A stretch of 64,000 nucleotides of DNA from Fermentibacter sp964564435 (GTDB taxonomy: Bacteria > Fermentibacterota > Fermentibacteria > Fermentibacterales > Fermentibacteraceae). Positions 42,422 through 50,577 of this stretch are shown one piece after another; positions within the stretch are counted from its first letter, which is position 1, and the number at the start of each line of letters is the position of its first letter. The translations under genes were made by a program, and so were the position numbers. The DNA is taken from NCBI GenBank assembly GCA_964564435.1, contig CAZMAT010000003.1, forward strand, positions 124,001 through 188,000, in the 5' to 3' direction. The notes below the pieces were generated by a model, which saw nothing but the letters and a program-made list of their open reading frames with translations, had not been told where the DNA came from and ran no database searches.

Positions 42422-43446
42422 GTCACTTCACGCACACTCATCCCAGGTCTGCAGCCCGGGTCATGTTGCTGGCAGCGATCGCGCTACTGCCGGGATGCCA
42501 CGAAGTGACCGAGTACTCCTCGGCAGGCGAGATCGGCGTCGTGGTGGTGGATCTGGAAGGATTCACCGTCGAGGGGGTCATCGAGGGGTTCGACGGAGGC
42601 AGAGCCATCCTGTCCGTCGGCGAACACGCTTTCATCGTGTCGAGCAACAGGGGCAGGCTCTTCGTCGGGGATTCCGAAGCCCGGAACATCGAGAACGTCT
42701 ATCAGATCGGAACCCCGTTCGGGAGCGGCTACTGCAGCATCGTCCCCGGCTCCTCCTCGGTCTATGTACTGGGAGGGTTCGGCAGCATCCTGGAGTTCAA
42801 CCTCTCGACCCATTCGGTCGTCGACGAGTTCCAGGCCGGCCCCCTGCCCCTGAATCTGTGCCGGGCTGGCTTCGCCCAGTACGTCTACGTGGCCGACGGC
42901 CAGGACGGGAAAGTCAGGGAAGTCTGGATCTCCGACAACGAGGTCCACGAGGAGTTCGATCTGTCGGTCCCGATCGGCTCGATCGCAACGAGTGAGATGT
43001 CCGGAAGCGATCCTCTCGTGCTCGCAACAGCAGCCTGCGATGATTCGGCGTTCATCCTGAGGCCTGGATTTCCGGATTATCACAGCACCATCGTCCTCTC
43101 CTCCCCGGCCGTGGATGCCTGCGCTCTCCCCGACTCGGCGGTGTTCTTCCTGGCCCACCCGGACATCGACGGGAGCGGCGGGGTGACCAAGATCCACGTG
43201 AGCGAGTTGTACACGAGCGCTTCGGTATGGACTCTGGAGGGCGAGGCGTGCCTGACGTGCGTCGATCCCGTGTTCGGCAGGCTCTATGTCGCATGCCGGA
43301 TCCCCGGGGGCACGACCCGCATCTACGAGATGAGCATCCCCGGAGGGATGGCGATCCTGAGGACCCTGGAAGTCGACGGCTCACCCCGCGACATGATCAT
43401 CCAGGGGGCTTACGCTGGCCGGCTGCTCCTCCTCACTTCCGGGTAG
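42418..43446 (+). CDS. Lipoprotein with beta-propeller-like repeats, partner of the TonB receptor
   Basis: 342 residues from GTG 42418, which overlaps the receptor stop (GTGA). Lipobox A-L-L-P-G-C. The mature part has repeated strand motifs (FIVSSNRGRLFVGDSEA, VYVLGGFGSILEFNLSTHSV, YVYVADGQDGKVREVWIS, GRLYVACRIPGGTTRIYEM) typical of YncE/NHL-like propellers. Coupled receptor-lipoprotein pairs in FCB bacteria often capture ligands at the surface. The exact ligand is not deducible. Confidence 0.68.
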   Translation: MSHFTHTHPRSAARVMLLAAIALLPGCHEVTEYSSAGEIGVVVVDLEGFTVEGVIEGFDGGRAILSVGEHAFIVSSNRGRLFVGDSEARNIENVYQIGTPFGSGYCSIVPGSSSVYVLGGFGSILEFNLSTHSVVDEFQAGPLPLNLCRAGFAQYVYVADGQDGKVREVWISDNEVHEEFDLSVPIGSIATSEMSGSDPLVLATAACDDSAFILRPGFPDYHSTIVLSSPAVDACALPDSAVFFLAHPDIDGSGGVTKIHVSELYTSASVWTLEGEACLTCVDPVFGRLYVACRIPGGTTRIYEMSIPGGMAILRTLEVDGSPRDMIIQGAYAGRLLLLTSG

Positions 43447-44455
43447 GAGCCTCCCCGGCCCACTCGAGCGCGTACTCGAGCACCGGATCGACCCCGGCTG
43501 CGAAGTCCTCCTCCGAGGCGTCCACGAAGATGTCCGGCGGCACCCCGGCCTGGTGCACCCAGGTCGTCGAATCAGCCCTGATGATCGTGGAGTCGGGCAC
43601 CGCGTACGTCACGTCGCCGGGGAGGCTGAAGTACGACAGGTGGTCGGGAAAGCGCATCGTCGTATCGCCCATCGTGGTCACGTTCGGGATCTCGGATACC
43701 ATGCACGCGAACTGCTCGGACACGTGCATGTTGCCCTCCCCGAACAGCACAGCCACCGGTCCGGTGAAGCAGCCCTCGGTCTGGGAGATGTACCTCGGGA
43801 CCATGCGGCCGAAATCCTCGCGCCCCGGCCCCGATCTCCCCACCGTGAAGTAGCCGATCCTCACATCGTCGTTGAAGGTGCGGCAGACCTCGCCCAGGAA
43901 CGCCCACGCGATGTCCCCCTGGTTCATCCTCACGTCAACGATGAATTCCTCGACACCTTGCTGGCTCTCGATCACGGCGTCGAGCTCGGTGTTGTTGACT
44001 GCCCAGTGCTCTATCATGAAGTAGAGCGTATTCCCGAACCTGCACCAGCCCCAGATGCCCTGATGCACCCAGGTGAAGCCCTGCGGCTCGAGATATGTCC
44101 ACAGCACGTCCATGTCGCAGTTGGGCTCGACCTCCAGGGGATGGGTCGGTTCCTGCCCGACCCGGATCCCCGGATCCTCTAGCTCCGAGCACATGTCGAA
44201 GATGATGGCCTCGATGTCGGCCTGGCTCCCGGCCTGATCCGCCATCGCGCCGTACTGGGCGTGCATGGCGTCCCAGTCCGCGTCCGAGAGATGGAAGTTC
44301 ACGTACCTGCCGTCGAACGTTCTCCAGACTAGTTCGAACTCGCCTCTGAGGTCGTCGATCGATCCGAGGTCGACCGGGTCGAACACGCTGCACGAAAGGG
44401 GGATCAGGGCCAGTGCCGGAAGAAGGGCGGGCAGGCCCGGGAGCCCTGCCCTCAA
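43433..44455 (-). CDS. S41-like peptidase lipoprotein
   Basis: 340 residues from a TTG at 44453-44455 that overlaps the stop of the preceding gene (TTGA). An in-frame ATG at 44503 is also possible. Lipoprotein signal L-I-P-L-S-C. The sequence follows the C-terminal-processing-peptidase layout: an N-terminal helical bundle (LVWRTFDGRYVNFHLSDADWDAMHAQY), a region replacing the PDZ domain, and the core FIVDVRMNQGD...GPVAVLFGEGNMHVSEQFACM...GDTTMRFP. The Ser in H-V-S-E-Q-F-A is where the catalytic Ser of S41 lies, but the surrounding GxxSASAxE pattern is not typical, so activity is uncertain. Confidence 0.65.
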   Translation of the reverse strand: MRAGLPGLPALLPALALIPLSCSVFDPVDLGSIDDLRGEFELVWRTFDGRYVNFHLSDADWDAMHAQYGAMADQAGSQADIEAIIFDMCSELEDPGIRVGQEPTHPLEVEPNCDMDVLWTYLEPQGFTWVHQGIWGWCRFGNTLYFMIEHWAVNNTELDAVIESQQGVEEFIVDVRMNQGDIAWAFLGEVCRTFNDDVRIGYFTVGRSGPGREDFGRMVPRYISQTEGCFTGPVAVLFGEGNMHVSEQFACMVSEIPNVTTMGDTTMRFPDHLSYFSLPGDVTYAVPDSTIIRADSTTWVHQAGVPPDIFVDASEEDFAAGVDPVLEYALEWAGEAPTRK

Positions 44456-45534
44456 CGGATCACCGCCAGCCGCTGTGTCTCGACCCTGTCTCCCGATGAG
44501 CACATCAGCAGGTAGATGCCGGGCTGATCCGGAGTGAACACCACATCGACCGGGCCGTCGGCGACCGTACCGGAGAACAGCCTACAGGCCAGCCGTCCTG
44601 TCGTGTCGAAAACGTTCATCTCGAGCGGGCCGGGAGCACCGCAGGCCACGGAGACTCTCGCAGATCCGAAGGCGGGGTTGCATGCGACAGTGAAGAGGGC
44701 CTCCCGTACGGTTCCGCCGCCCTCGATCCCCGTCCCGCCCCATCCCGCCAGCAGAGCCATCATGTACCACCAGGCCCGGCCCTTCTGGGTGCAGCTCTCC
44801 GCAGTCGTGTGCCCGTACTCGTCGCCGTAGAACTCGGGGTGCTCCGAAGGCACCTGGTACGAGCCGTAAGTGAATGTGTGCTGCTCCCACTGCTGCGAGG
44901 AGGGGTCGAACCACCAGCAGTCGAGGTCCTCGAAGTCGAACAGCACCTTGTCGTTTGCGGTGCAGTAGTCACGGATCTGCTGGTTGCGGAGCCATCTTTC
45001 GTAACCGGACGAGCCGGTGGCCTGGGCGTTCCCCGTCATGTAGACGAATGTGACGTCTGGATACTCGCCCTCCAGGAGGGTCATCGCATCCAGGTAGGCC
45101 TGGACCTGCTCCTCGGAATAGTAGTCGCACTGCGTGCACCAGCTCCACATCGAGGAAGAGATCGTAGGGTTCGCGTCGAGCACCGCCCTGGTCATGTCCA
45201 GTCCGTCCGGCGTCTCCCAGTATAGATCGGGGGTTATGTAGCCCGCGCCGATCTGGCCGTCGAACATGCAGTGGGCGCCGGGAGTCGAGGGAAGGTAGCA
45301 GGAGCCTATCGAGATGTCGTAATAGGAGTTCCATTCCTCCACGAACTGCATCCCGTAGGTGACCTGCGATCCGTGGGAGGTATGGGCGTAGTGGGAGTCC
45401 ATCGTCCTGACCGCGTCGATCCAGGAAAGGGGGATCGATTCCAGGTCCGTGCAGGAATGGTCGATGACGGTCTGTGCCAGGGCTGCACCAGAGGCGAATT
45501 GGAGCGAGAGCATGATCAGCGGCAGAACCTTCAT
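44452..45534 (-). CDS. Secreted protein with sorting domain, possible SGNH-like hydrolase
   Basis: 360 residues. The signal peptide is KVLPLIMLSLQFASGAALAQ. The N-terminal domain reads VIDHSCTDLESIPLSWIDAVRTMDSHYAHTSHGSQ, with VTFVYMTGNAQATG and VLFDFEDLDCW further on. The T-S-H-G-S-Q and D-F-E-D-L-D segments are conserved-looking but I cannot match them safely; an SGNH-type esterase fold is my best guess. Residues ~290-360 are a Por-type sorting domain (NPAFGSARVSVAC, MNVFDTTGRLACR, QPGIYLLMCSS). The ATG at 45532-45534 is the natural start of the signal peptide. Confidence 0.6.
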   Translation of the reverse strand: MKVLPLIMLSLQFASGAALAQTVIDHSCTDLESIPLSWIDAVRTMDSHYAHTSHGSQVTYGMQFVEEWNSYYDISIGSCYLPSTPGAHCMFDGQIGAGYITPDLYWETPDGLDMTRAVLDANPTISSSMWSWCTQCDYYSEEQVQAYLDAMTLLEGEYPDVTFVYMTGNAQATGSSGYERWLRNQQIRDYCTANDKVLFDFEDLDCWWFDPSSQQWEQHTFTYGSYQVPSEHPEFYGDEYGHTTAESCTQKGRAWWYMMALLAGWGGTGIEGGGTVREALFTVACNPAFGSARVSVACGAPGPLEMNVFDTTGRLACRLFSGTVADGPVDVVFTPDQPGIYLLMCSSGDRVETQRLAVIR

Positions 45535-45694
45535 CTCCGGCCCTTTCGACAGGGATGGGCATCCGGCTGCATCCACCGGTCATTGCATGGGGCAATTTAT
45601 GCAGTAACCGGAGCAACCGCCACTCCGGCAGCGGATGGAGGAGGCGGCAGAGGGGGCGGGCGGACGGGGGGCAGGGGAAGGGAAGGGGAAGGCG

Positions 45695-45722
45695 AAGGGC
45701 CCCGGCGGAGGCCGGAGCCCTT
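45695..45722 (-). terminator. Rho-independent-type terminator after the peroxiredoxin gene
   Basis: A 12-bp stem with one mismatch (aagggc.ccggc/gccgg.gccctt) and a four-base loop starts 14 bases beyond the stop. On the minus strand it is followed by a pyrimidine-rich run (CTTCCCCTTCCC). Confidence 0.7.
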
Positions 45723-45735
45723 CCATTTCATGCTG

Positions 45736-46440
45736 CTACTCGGGCAGCTTCTTCAGGCAGAGGAACCAGTCTAGGCACTCGTAGTCGGTGCCAGCACCGT
45801 TCACCCTCTCGTCCGCCTTGTCCGTGGTCGGAGGGGGCGGGATGATCACCTTGTCGCCCGGGCGCCAGTCGGCCGGAGTCGCCACCTTGTACTTGTCGGA
45901 GGTCTGCATGGCGAGCAGGAGGCGCTTGATCTCGTCGAAATTGCGCCCGTTCGAGAGCGGGTAGTAGATCAGCGCGCGCACCTTCGATTCGGGGTCGATG
46001 TAGAACACGGCCCTCACGGCCTGGGTGTCGCTCGCTGACGGCTGCACCATTCCGTACTTGAAGGCCACGTCCATCGACAGGTCGGCTATGACGGGGAACT
46101 TCACGTCCATCCCCTTCATCCCGTTCCATTCGATCTTCTCGCGTATCGTGCGGAGCCATGCGATGTGGCTGAAGTGGCTGTCGATCGAGAGTCCTATGAG
46201 TTCGCAGTTGAGGGCCTTGAACTCGTCCTGCATGCGGGCGAAGCTCATGAACTCTGTGGTGCAGACCGGCGTGAAGTCCGCGGGATGGCTGAAGAGGATG
46301 ACCCACTTGCCCTTGTAGTCCTCCGGGAAGTTGATCACGCCCCGGGTCGTGACGGCCTTGAAGGCCGGGGCGGGATCGCCGATCAGGGGGATGCTGGCCT
46401 CCTCTTCGCAGCAGCACTCGTCCGTGTGGTCATCGCACAT
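45736..46440 (-). CDS. Peroxiredoxin (AhpC/Prx6-like) with cysteine-rich N-terminus
   Basis: 234 residues. The active site P-A-D-F-T-P-V-C60-T-T-E is intact, and SIDSHFSHIAWLRTI and VRAVFYIDPESKVRALIYYP follow. Long C-terminal arm as in Prx6/archaeal-type enzymes, with C222 and C228 that may resolve the disulfide. It reduces hydrogen or alkyl peroxides in the cytoplasm. The first eleven residues contain four Cys and a His (M-C-D-D-H-T-D-E-C-C-C), an unusual metal-binding-like extension. It follows the catalase gene and perR on the same strand, a classical peroxide-stress operon. Confidence 0.92.
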   Translation of the reverse strand: MCDDHTDECCCEEEASIPLIGDPAPAFKAVTTRGVINFPEDYKGKWVILFSHPADFTPVCTTEFMSFARMQDEFKALNCELIGLSIDSHFSHIAWLRTIREKIEWNGMKGMDVKFPVIADLSMDVAFKYGMVQPSASDTQAVRAVFYIDPESKVRALIYYPLSNGRNFDEIKRLLLAMQTSDKYKVATPADWRPGDKVIIPPPPTTDKADERVNGAGTDYECLDWFLCLKKLPE

Positions 46441-46464
46441 GTCTTCTCCTCCTTTGGTGTTCGG

Positions 46465-47967
46465 TCATGATGTGGCACTTATCCTGTCTTCCTGACTCAT
46501 CCCGGCCAGCCTCTCCACCTCGCCGGGATCGATCCCCAGGCCTTCCGCCACCCTCCGGCCGTACGCCGGGTCGGCCTTCCAGAAGAGGGCGGCCTGTCTG
46601 AGCTGTATCCTCTTGATCGCCTTGCCGAGATGACCTACGATGTTCGAGACGAGATGATCCCTGTCCGTATCGGTCATCACCTTTCGATAGAGATCCCCGG
46701 CCTGGACGAAGTCCGCGTCCTTCAGCTCGATCGCATGCCGGTCGGCGGTGCCCGTAACGTCTATCGGGGGGATCGCCTTCGACGGCGCCGGATCCGGACC
46801 GCCCAGGGTGTTCGGCCAGTAGTTCGGGCCGCCTCCGCCGTTGCCGTCAACCCTCATGGCGCCGTCGCGCTGATAGTTCGATACCTTCACTCCGCGCGCC
46901 GAGTTGACCGGGATCAGATGGTAGTTGGGGCCGAGCCTGTGCCTGTGGGTGTCGTGATATCCGAATATCCTGGACTGGAACATCTTGTCGTATGAGGGGC
47001 CGAAACCTGGCACGAGGTTGCCGGGCGAGAAGGCGGCCTGCTCCACGTCGGCGAAGTAGTTCTCCGGGTTCCGGTCGAGCACCATCCTTCCCAGGGGCCT
47101 GACGGGGAACTCGCCGTGGGGCCAGACCTTGGTCACATCGAAGGGATCGAACCGGAACGACTTCGCCTGCACGGGCGTCATGATCTGGACCTCGACCCGC
47201 CAGGACGGGAAGTCTCCCCGTGCGATCGCATCGGAAAGATCGCGCGTGGCGCAGTCGGGATCGATCCCCTTCATCCTGTCCGCCTCGTCGGCGGTGAAGT
47301 TGCCTATCCCCTGCTCGGTCTTGAAGTGGAGCTTGGCCCAGTTGTGCTCGCCCTTCGAGTTGTACCACATGAAGGTGTGGCCGGCATATCCGTTCATCTG
47401 CCGGTAGCTGCGCGGAGTGCCTCTGTCGGAGAAGAGGATCGTCACCTGGTGGATCGACTCGGGCGTGAGGGACAGGAAGTCCCAGAACATGTCCGGGTCC
47501 TTCAGGTTCGTGGCGGGGTTCCTCTTCTGGGTGTGGATGAAGTCGGGGAACTTGATGGCATCCCGGATGAAGAACACGGGCGTGTTGTTCCCCACCATGT
47601 CGAAGTTGCCCTCGGCGGTGTAGAACTTCACGGCGAACCCGCGGGGGTCGCGCTCGGAATCGGCCGACCCCTTCTCGCCGCCTACGGTCGAGAATCTCGC
47701 GAAGACCTCGGTCCTCCTGCCCACTTCCGAGAGGAAGTCGGCGCAGGTGTAACCGGAGAGGTCGTGCGTCACCTCGAAGTATCCGAATGCGCCGGCTCCC
47801 TTGGCATGGACTACTCGCTCGGGTATCCGCTCCCTGTTGAAATGGGCGAGCTTCTCGACCAGGTGCACGTCCTGGATGAGAACCGGGCCCCCCTCGCCGG
47901 CGGTCATGGCGTTCAGATCGTTGTCGACCGGCCTGCCGAAGTTGGTGGTCAGCCCCTTGTCCTTCAT
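46465..47967 (-). CDS. katA: Monofunctional haem catalase (small-subunit, clade 3 type)
   Basis: 500 residues. Distal His H54 in RVVHAKGAGAFGYFEVT, distal Asn in FDMVGNNTPVFF, and the proximal Tyr in RIFGYHDTHRHRLG. NAD(P)H-binding region residues and FSTVGGEKGSADSERDPRGFAVKFYTAEGN are typical of small-subunit catalases. It dismutates hydrogen peroxide. The ATG overlaps the perR stop by four bases. Presence of catalase and peroxiredoxin under PerR shows that the organism meets oxygen or peroxide in spite of its anaerobic-looking enzymes. Confidence 0.96.
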   Translation of the reverse strand: MKDKGLTTNFGRPVDNDLNAMTAGEGGPVLIQDVHLVEKLAHFNRERIPERVVHAKGAGAFGYFEVTHDLSGYTCADFLSEVGRRTEVFARFSTVGGEKGSADSERDPRGFAVKFYTAEGNFDMVGNNTPVFFIRDAIKFPDFIHTQKRNPATNLKDPDMFWDFLSLTPESIHQVTILFSDRGTPRSYRQMNGYAGHTFMWYNSKGEHNWAKLHFKTEQGIGNFTADEADRMKGIDPDCATRDLSDAIARGDFPSWRVEVQIMTPVQAKSFRFDPFDVTKVWPHGEFPVRPLGRMVLDRNPENYFADVEQAAFSPGNLVPGFGPSYDKMFQSRIFGYHDTHRHRLGPNYHLIPVNSARGVKVSNYQRDGAMRVDGNGGGGPNYWPNTLGGPDPAPSKAIPPIDVTGTADRHAIELKDADFVQAGDLYRKVMTDTDRDHLVSNIVGHLGKAIKRIQLRQAALFWKADPAYGRRVAEGLGIDPGEVERLAGMSQEDRISATS

Positions 47968-48443
47968 CTCCCGACCTCCCTCTTCAAAACACCCGTTCCG
48001 GTAATGTCTGGATCACCGCAGCAGGAAAGGCACAGTCCCCTCACTTCGAGGCGGGCGCCCCACACCCTGCCCAGTCTCCAGGCTTCTTCAGGGACCCTGA
48101 GGCCGTCCAGCGAATCGCTCTCGAAGTCGAAAGTGCCGCCGCATCGGGCACAGGTGAAGTGGTGATGCCGCACGAGGTCGGCATCGAACCTGGCCTTCTC
48201 GCACGAGCTGCTGACCGTGCTGATGAGACCGAGTTCGGACAGTTTCCAGAGGGTGCGGTAGACCGTGTCGAGCGAGACCGTGGGAAGGCGCTTCCGCACG
48301 CATTCATGCACTTCGGACACCGAAGGGTGCGACCTCGACTCAGCGACGGCCCTATAGACCTCGATACGCTGCTGAGTCACCCTGCAACCCGCTGTGCCGA
48401 GCACTTCTCTGAGCCTGTCCATGAGTGGATCGCGCCTGGGCAT
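47964..48443 (-). CDS. perR: Fur-family peroxide regulator (PerR-like)
   Basis: 159 residues from the ATG at 48441-48443, with aggag seven bases upstream. Winged-helix region CRVTQQRIEVYRAVAES...VSEVHECVRKRLPTVSLDTVYRTLWKLSELGLIS. Metal region HHHFTCARCGGTFDFES plus the C-terminal CLSCCGD give two Cys pairs for structural zinc. Co-transcription with catalase and peroxiredoxin argues for PerR rather than ferric Fur. The regulatory His/Asp residues cannot be verified by eye. Confidence 0.85.
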   Translation of the reverse strand: MPRRDPLMDRLREVLGTAGCRVTQQRIEVYRAVAESRSHPSVSEVHECVRKRLPTVSLDTVYRTLWKLSELGLISTVSSSCEKARFDADLVRHHHFTCARCGGTFDFESDSLDGLRVPEEAWRLGRVWGARLEVRGLCLSCCGDPDITGTGVLKREVGR

Positions 48444-48451
48444 AATCGTTC

Positions 48452-48500
48452 TCCTGAAAGGAAACTTCCTGACAATAATTCCTGATAAGGTGTGCGTCAA
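48452..48500 (-). promoter_or_regulatory. perR promoter with three TCAGGA direct repeats
   Basis: On the minus strand, TTGACG (plus coordinates 48495-48500) and TTATTG (48473-48478) with a 16-base spacer form a promoter. Three copies of TCAGGA(A/G) at plus positions 48452-48457, 48466-48472 and 48479-48485 are spaced about 13-14 bases apart, over one helical turn, and flank the -10 box. They may be the binding site of PerR itself; the canonical PerR palindrome is not evident. Confidence 0.5.
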
Positions 48501-48684
48501 CTTTTCAACATTGCTTCCTCCCGTGGTGGAAAGAATCCCCGGAAGAAGCGTCAAGATTTCGACGAGAGTGAATAACGGGCTGTTAAGGACGGAAAAAATG
48601 TCCCAGGTGCAGCATTATGTTGTGCAGAAGGCGCAAAACCTGGAGAAATATGCCAGAACCTCATGCTGCGCCGCAACTTATCAG

Positions 48685-48714
48685 TTGCACGCCACCAGAT
48701 GCCCTTTCTATATT
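48685..48714 (+). promoter_or_regulatory. Candidate promoter of the V4R operon
   Basis: TTGCAC (48685-48690), an 18-base spacer and TATATT (48709-48714), about 115 bases upstream of the first V4R gene. The rest of the 385-base divergent region to perR holds no gene that I recognise. Confidence 0.45.
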
Positions 48715-48828
48715 TTCCCCGATCCGCTCACTCCTGTCAAGAGATTCGGCATGGATGCCGGTCTTCTATGCCGGAGCTGATGGGTCTGGTAGTTCCACGG
48801 ACGGCACACCCCCTCGGAAAGGACAGGT

Positions 48829-49314
48829 ATGACGGAGGAAACCACCAGGAAGGCGATGTTCCGGTGGCTTACGGGTTCCGTGATGACCTCCATCAAGCTG
48901 CTCGGCAGCAGGCAGATGAAGGTGTTCACCCGGGGCATGAGCATGGTCTTCGTCAACATGCTCAACCGGGAGGCCGGAGAGCCCCTCAGGGACGGCATGG
49001 ATGTCAATGCCACCCTCGAAGGCTTCAAGAAGCTCGAGGTCAGCATGGATCAGGCCGTCGACGGCGAGGTGTCCATCACCGACAAGGGCGAGACCATCGA
49101 AGTCGTCGTCAAGACATGCTCGTATGCCGGTCTCTGCCAGGACCTCCTGCCCGCCCTGACCGGCACGGGCGAGTTCAGCGAGTCCACGATCCCCTGCATG
49201 CGCTGCAGCAACTACTCCGCTGCGCTGGGCCTGTTCAACAAGACGAAGTGGCCCTACAGGCTCTCGCAGTATGCGCCGGGAGCCAGGTGCACGGGCGTCC
49301 TGAAGAAGCTCTAA
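48829..49314 (+). CDS. Cysteine-rich V4R-like protein, first of three
   Basis: 161 residues, no signal peptide. The C-terminal half contains IEVVVKTCSYAGLCQDLLPAL, then IPCMRCSNYSAALGLF and GARCTGV. This spacing resembles the C-terminal half of the third protein of the cluster (TLRVKHSYYCKNYI...KPRCYMWQGVAAGNM), so I regard it as a divergent member of the same small-molecule-binding fold (4-vinyl-reductase/V4R domain). The N-terminal half is helical. No catalytic site is recognised. Confidence 0.55.
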   Translation: MTEETTRKAMFRWLTGSVMTSIKLLGSRQMKVFTRGMSMVFVNMLNREAGEPLRDGMDVNATLEGFKKLEVSMDQAVDGEVSITDKGETIEVVVKTCSYAGLCQDLLPALTGTGEFSESTIPCMRCSNYSAALGLFNKTKWPYRLSQYAPGARCTGVLKKL

Positions 49315-49333
49315 CCGGAGTCTGGAGGCGGAG

Positions 49334-49900
49334 TTGGCCTACGACAGCATAGTCAATCGCTACCTCGGGACGCTCGGTTTCGACGCCGACAGGTCCAGGC
49401 TCGCCATAGGCGGAGTCGAGGTCGCTTTCCACTGCGACAAGTTCAATACCAGGATCCTCAAGAACATAGAAGACGTGATGGGCTACGAGGACGGCGGCAG
49501 GCTCCTCCGCGAGTGGGCGGAGAAGACGACTCACGAGTCCCTGGCGAAGTTCTTCAGGGGCGACTCCGAATTCGCCGCCCTCGCCCCCCGCGGGAGGGTC
49601 GAGGCCATCCTCGAGCTCTTCAAGGTGCTCGCCTACGGTGCGGTCTCGGTGAAGAGCTTCGGTGAGAACGGCGCCGTCTTCAGCTCTCCCTACTCCTATC
49701 TCGCCGAAGGCTGGCTGGAGAACAAGAAGGCCTGGGGCTGGACGCTGCGCCAGGGCCCGGCCTGCCACGACATGTGCGGCCATCTGGCCGCCGCGATGAG
49801 CATCGCATTCGGCAAGCCCATCGGAGCCTTCACCGCCGTAGAGACTGCATGCCGCACGATGGACGCACCCGAGTGCGTCTTCGAGATCAAGGGGGCCTAG
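49334..49900 (+). CDS. V4R-domain protein, second of three
   Basis: 188 residues from a TTG start with ggagg upstream. The C-terminal stretch G-A-F-T-A-V-E-T-A-C-R-T-M-D-A-P-E-C-V-F-E-I is the V4R signature (ET.C...G.P.C.FE), found in sensors of hydrocarbons, in methanogenic/bacteriochlorophyll 4-vinyl reductases and in some chaperone-like proteins. A second Cys pair occurs at CHDMC. The domain binds small hydrophobic ligands or metals. There is no output domain such as a kinase or HTH, so the role is unclear. Confidence 0.7.
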   Translation: MAYDSIVNRYLGTLGFDADRSRLAIGGVEVAFHCDKFNTRILKNIEDVMGYEDGGRLLREWAEKTTHESLAKFFRGDSEFAALAPRGRVEAILELFKVLAYGAVSVKSFGENGAVFSSPYSYLAEGWLENKKAWGWTLRQGPACHDMCGHLAAAMSIAFGKPIGAFTAVETACRTMDAPECVFEIKGA

Positions 49901-49902
49901 CC

Positions 49903-50511
49903 ATGGCTGTAAACGCGGAAGTCATAAGGGACGGCGTTCTCGGCATGGGGCTCAGGGGCAACCCCGAGACCGGCCTCCTCCGGGGATTCGGCGTCATCCT
50001 CGCCATCAACACGGTCGACTATCTGATCGAGCGCGAGATCGCCTTCCTCAAGGCGTTCCCGACCGCCGAGCCCATGGCCGAGAAGGCCCTGGTGGATGCA
50101 GCGCAGTGGTGCGCGAACGCCACCTTCGGCGGCATGATGAAATCGGCGGAATGGGCCGGCCTCATAGCCCCGATGGTCAAGACGAAGGTCGACAGCCTCG
50201 AGGCTCTCCATGCCGTTCAGAACGTGCTGGGCTGGGGAAAGGTCGTCGGCTTCGAGCTCGACGAGGCCGCCAAGACCTATACCCTCAGGGTGAAGCACTC
50301 CTACTACTGCAAGAACTACATCGACAACCACGGCATCTCCACCAAGCCCAGGTGCTACATGTGGCAGGGTGTCGCCGCGGGCAACATGGACCTCGTCTTC
50401 GGCAGCAAGGTCAACGACTTCGAAGCGGTCGAGACACTGTGCGAGGCGAAGGGCGACGACATCTGCGAGTTCAAGGTCAGGCAGAAGCGCGCCCTGTTCG
50501 ACCTCCTGTAG
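49903..50511 (+). CDS. V4R-domain protein, third of three
   Basis: 202 residues, ATG two bases after the preceding stop. A helical N-terminus (VILAINTVDYLIEREIAFLKAF) precedes the V4R-type half with HSYYCKNYI, RCYMWQGV and FEAVETLCEAKGDDICEFKV. It is related to the second protein in the signature region. The three genes form one tightly spaced operon closed by a strong hairpin. They may act as a complex. Confidence 0.68.
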   Translation: MAVNAEVIRDGVLGMGLRGNPETGLLRGFGVILAINTVDYLIEREIAFLKAFPTAEPMAEKALVDAAQWCANATFGGMMKSAEWAGLIAPMVKTKVDSLEALHAVQNVLGWGKVVGFELDEAAKTYTLRVKHSYYCKNYIDNHGISTKPRCYMWQGVAAGNMDLVFGSKVNDFEAVETLCEAKGDDICEFKVRQKRALFDLL

Positions 50512-50517
50512 CGAATC

Positions 50518-50545
50518 GTGGGGCGCCCGGAGCCGGGCGCCCCAC
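50518..50545. terminator. Perfect hairpin after the V4R operon
   Basis: A 13-bp perfect stem (gtggggcgcccgg/ccgggcgccccac) with a two-base loop, seven bases beyond the stop codon. Confidence 0.65.
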
Positions 50546-50577
50546 CCCCTCGACCCGGATTCACACGGGAGGCGGGC

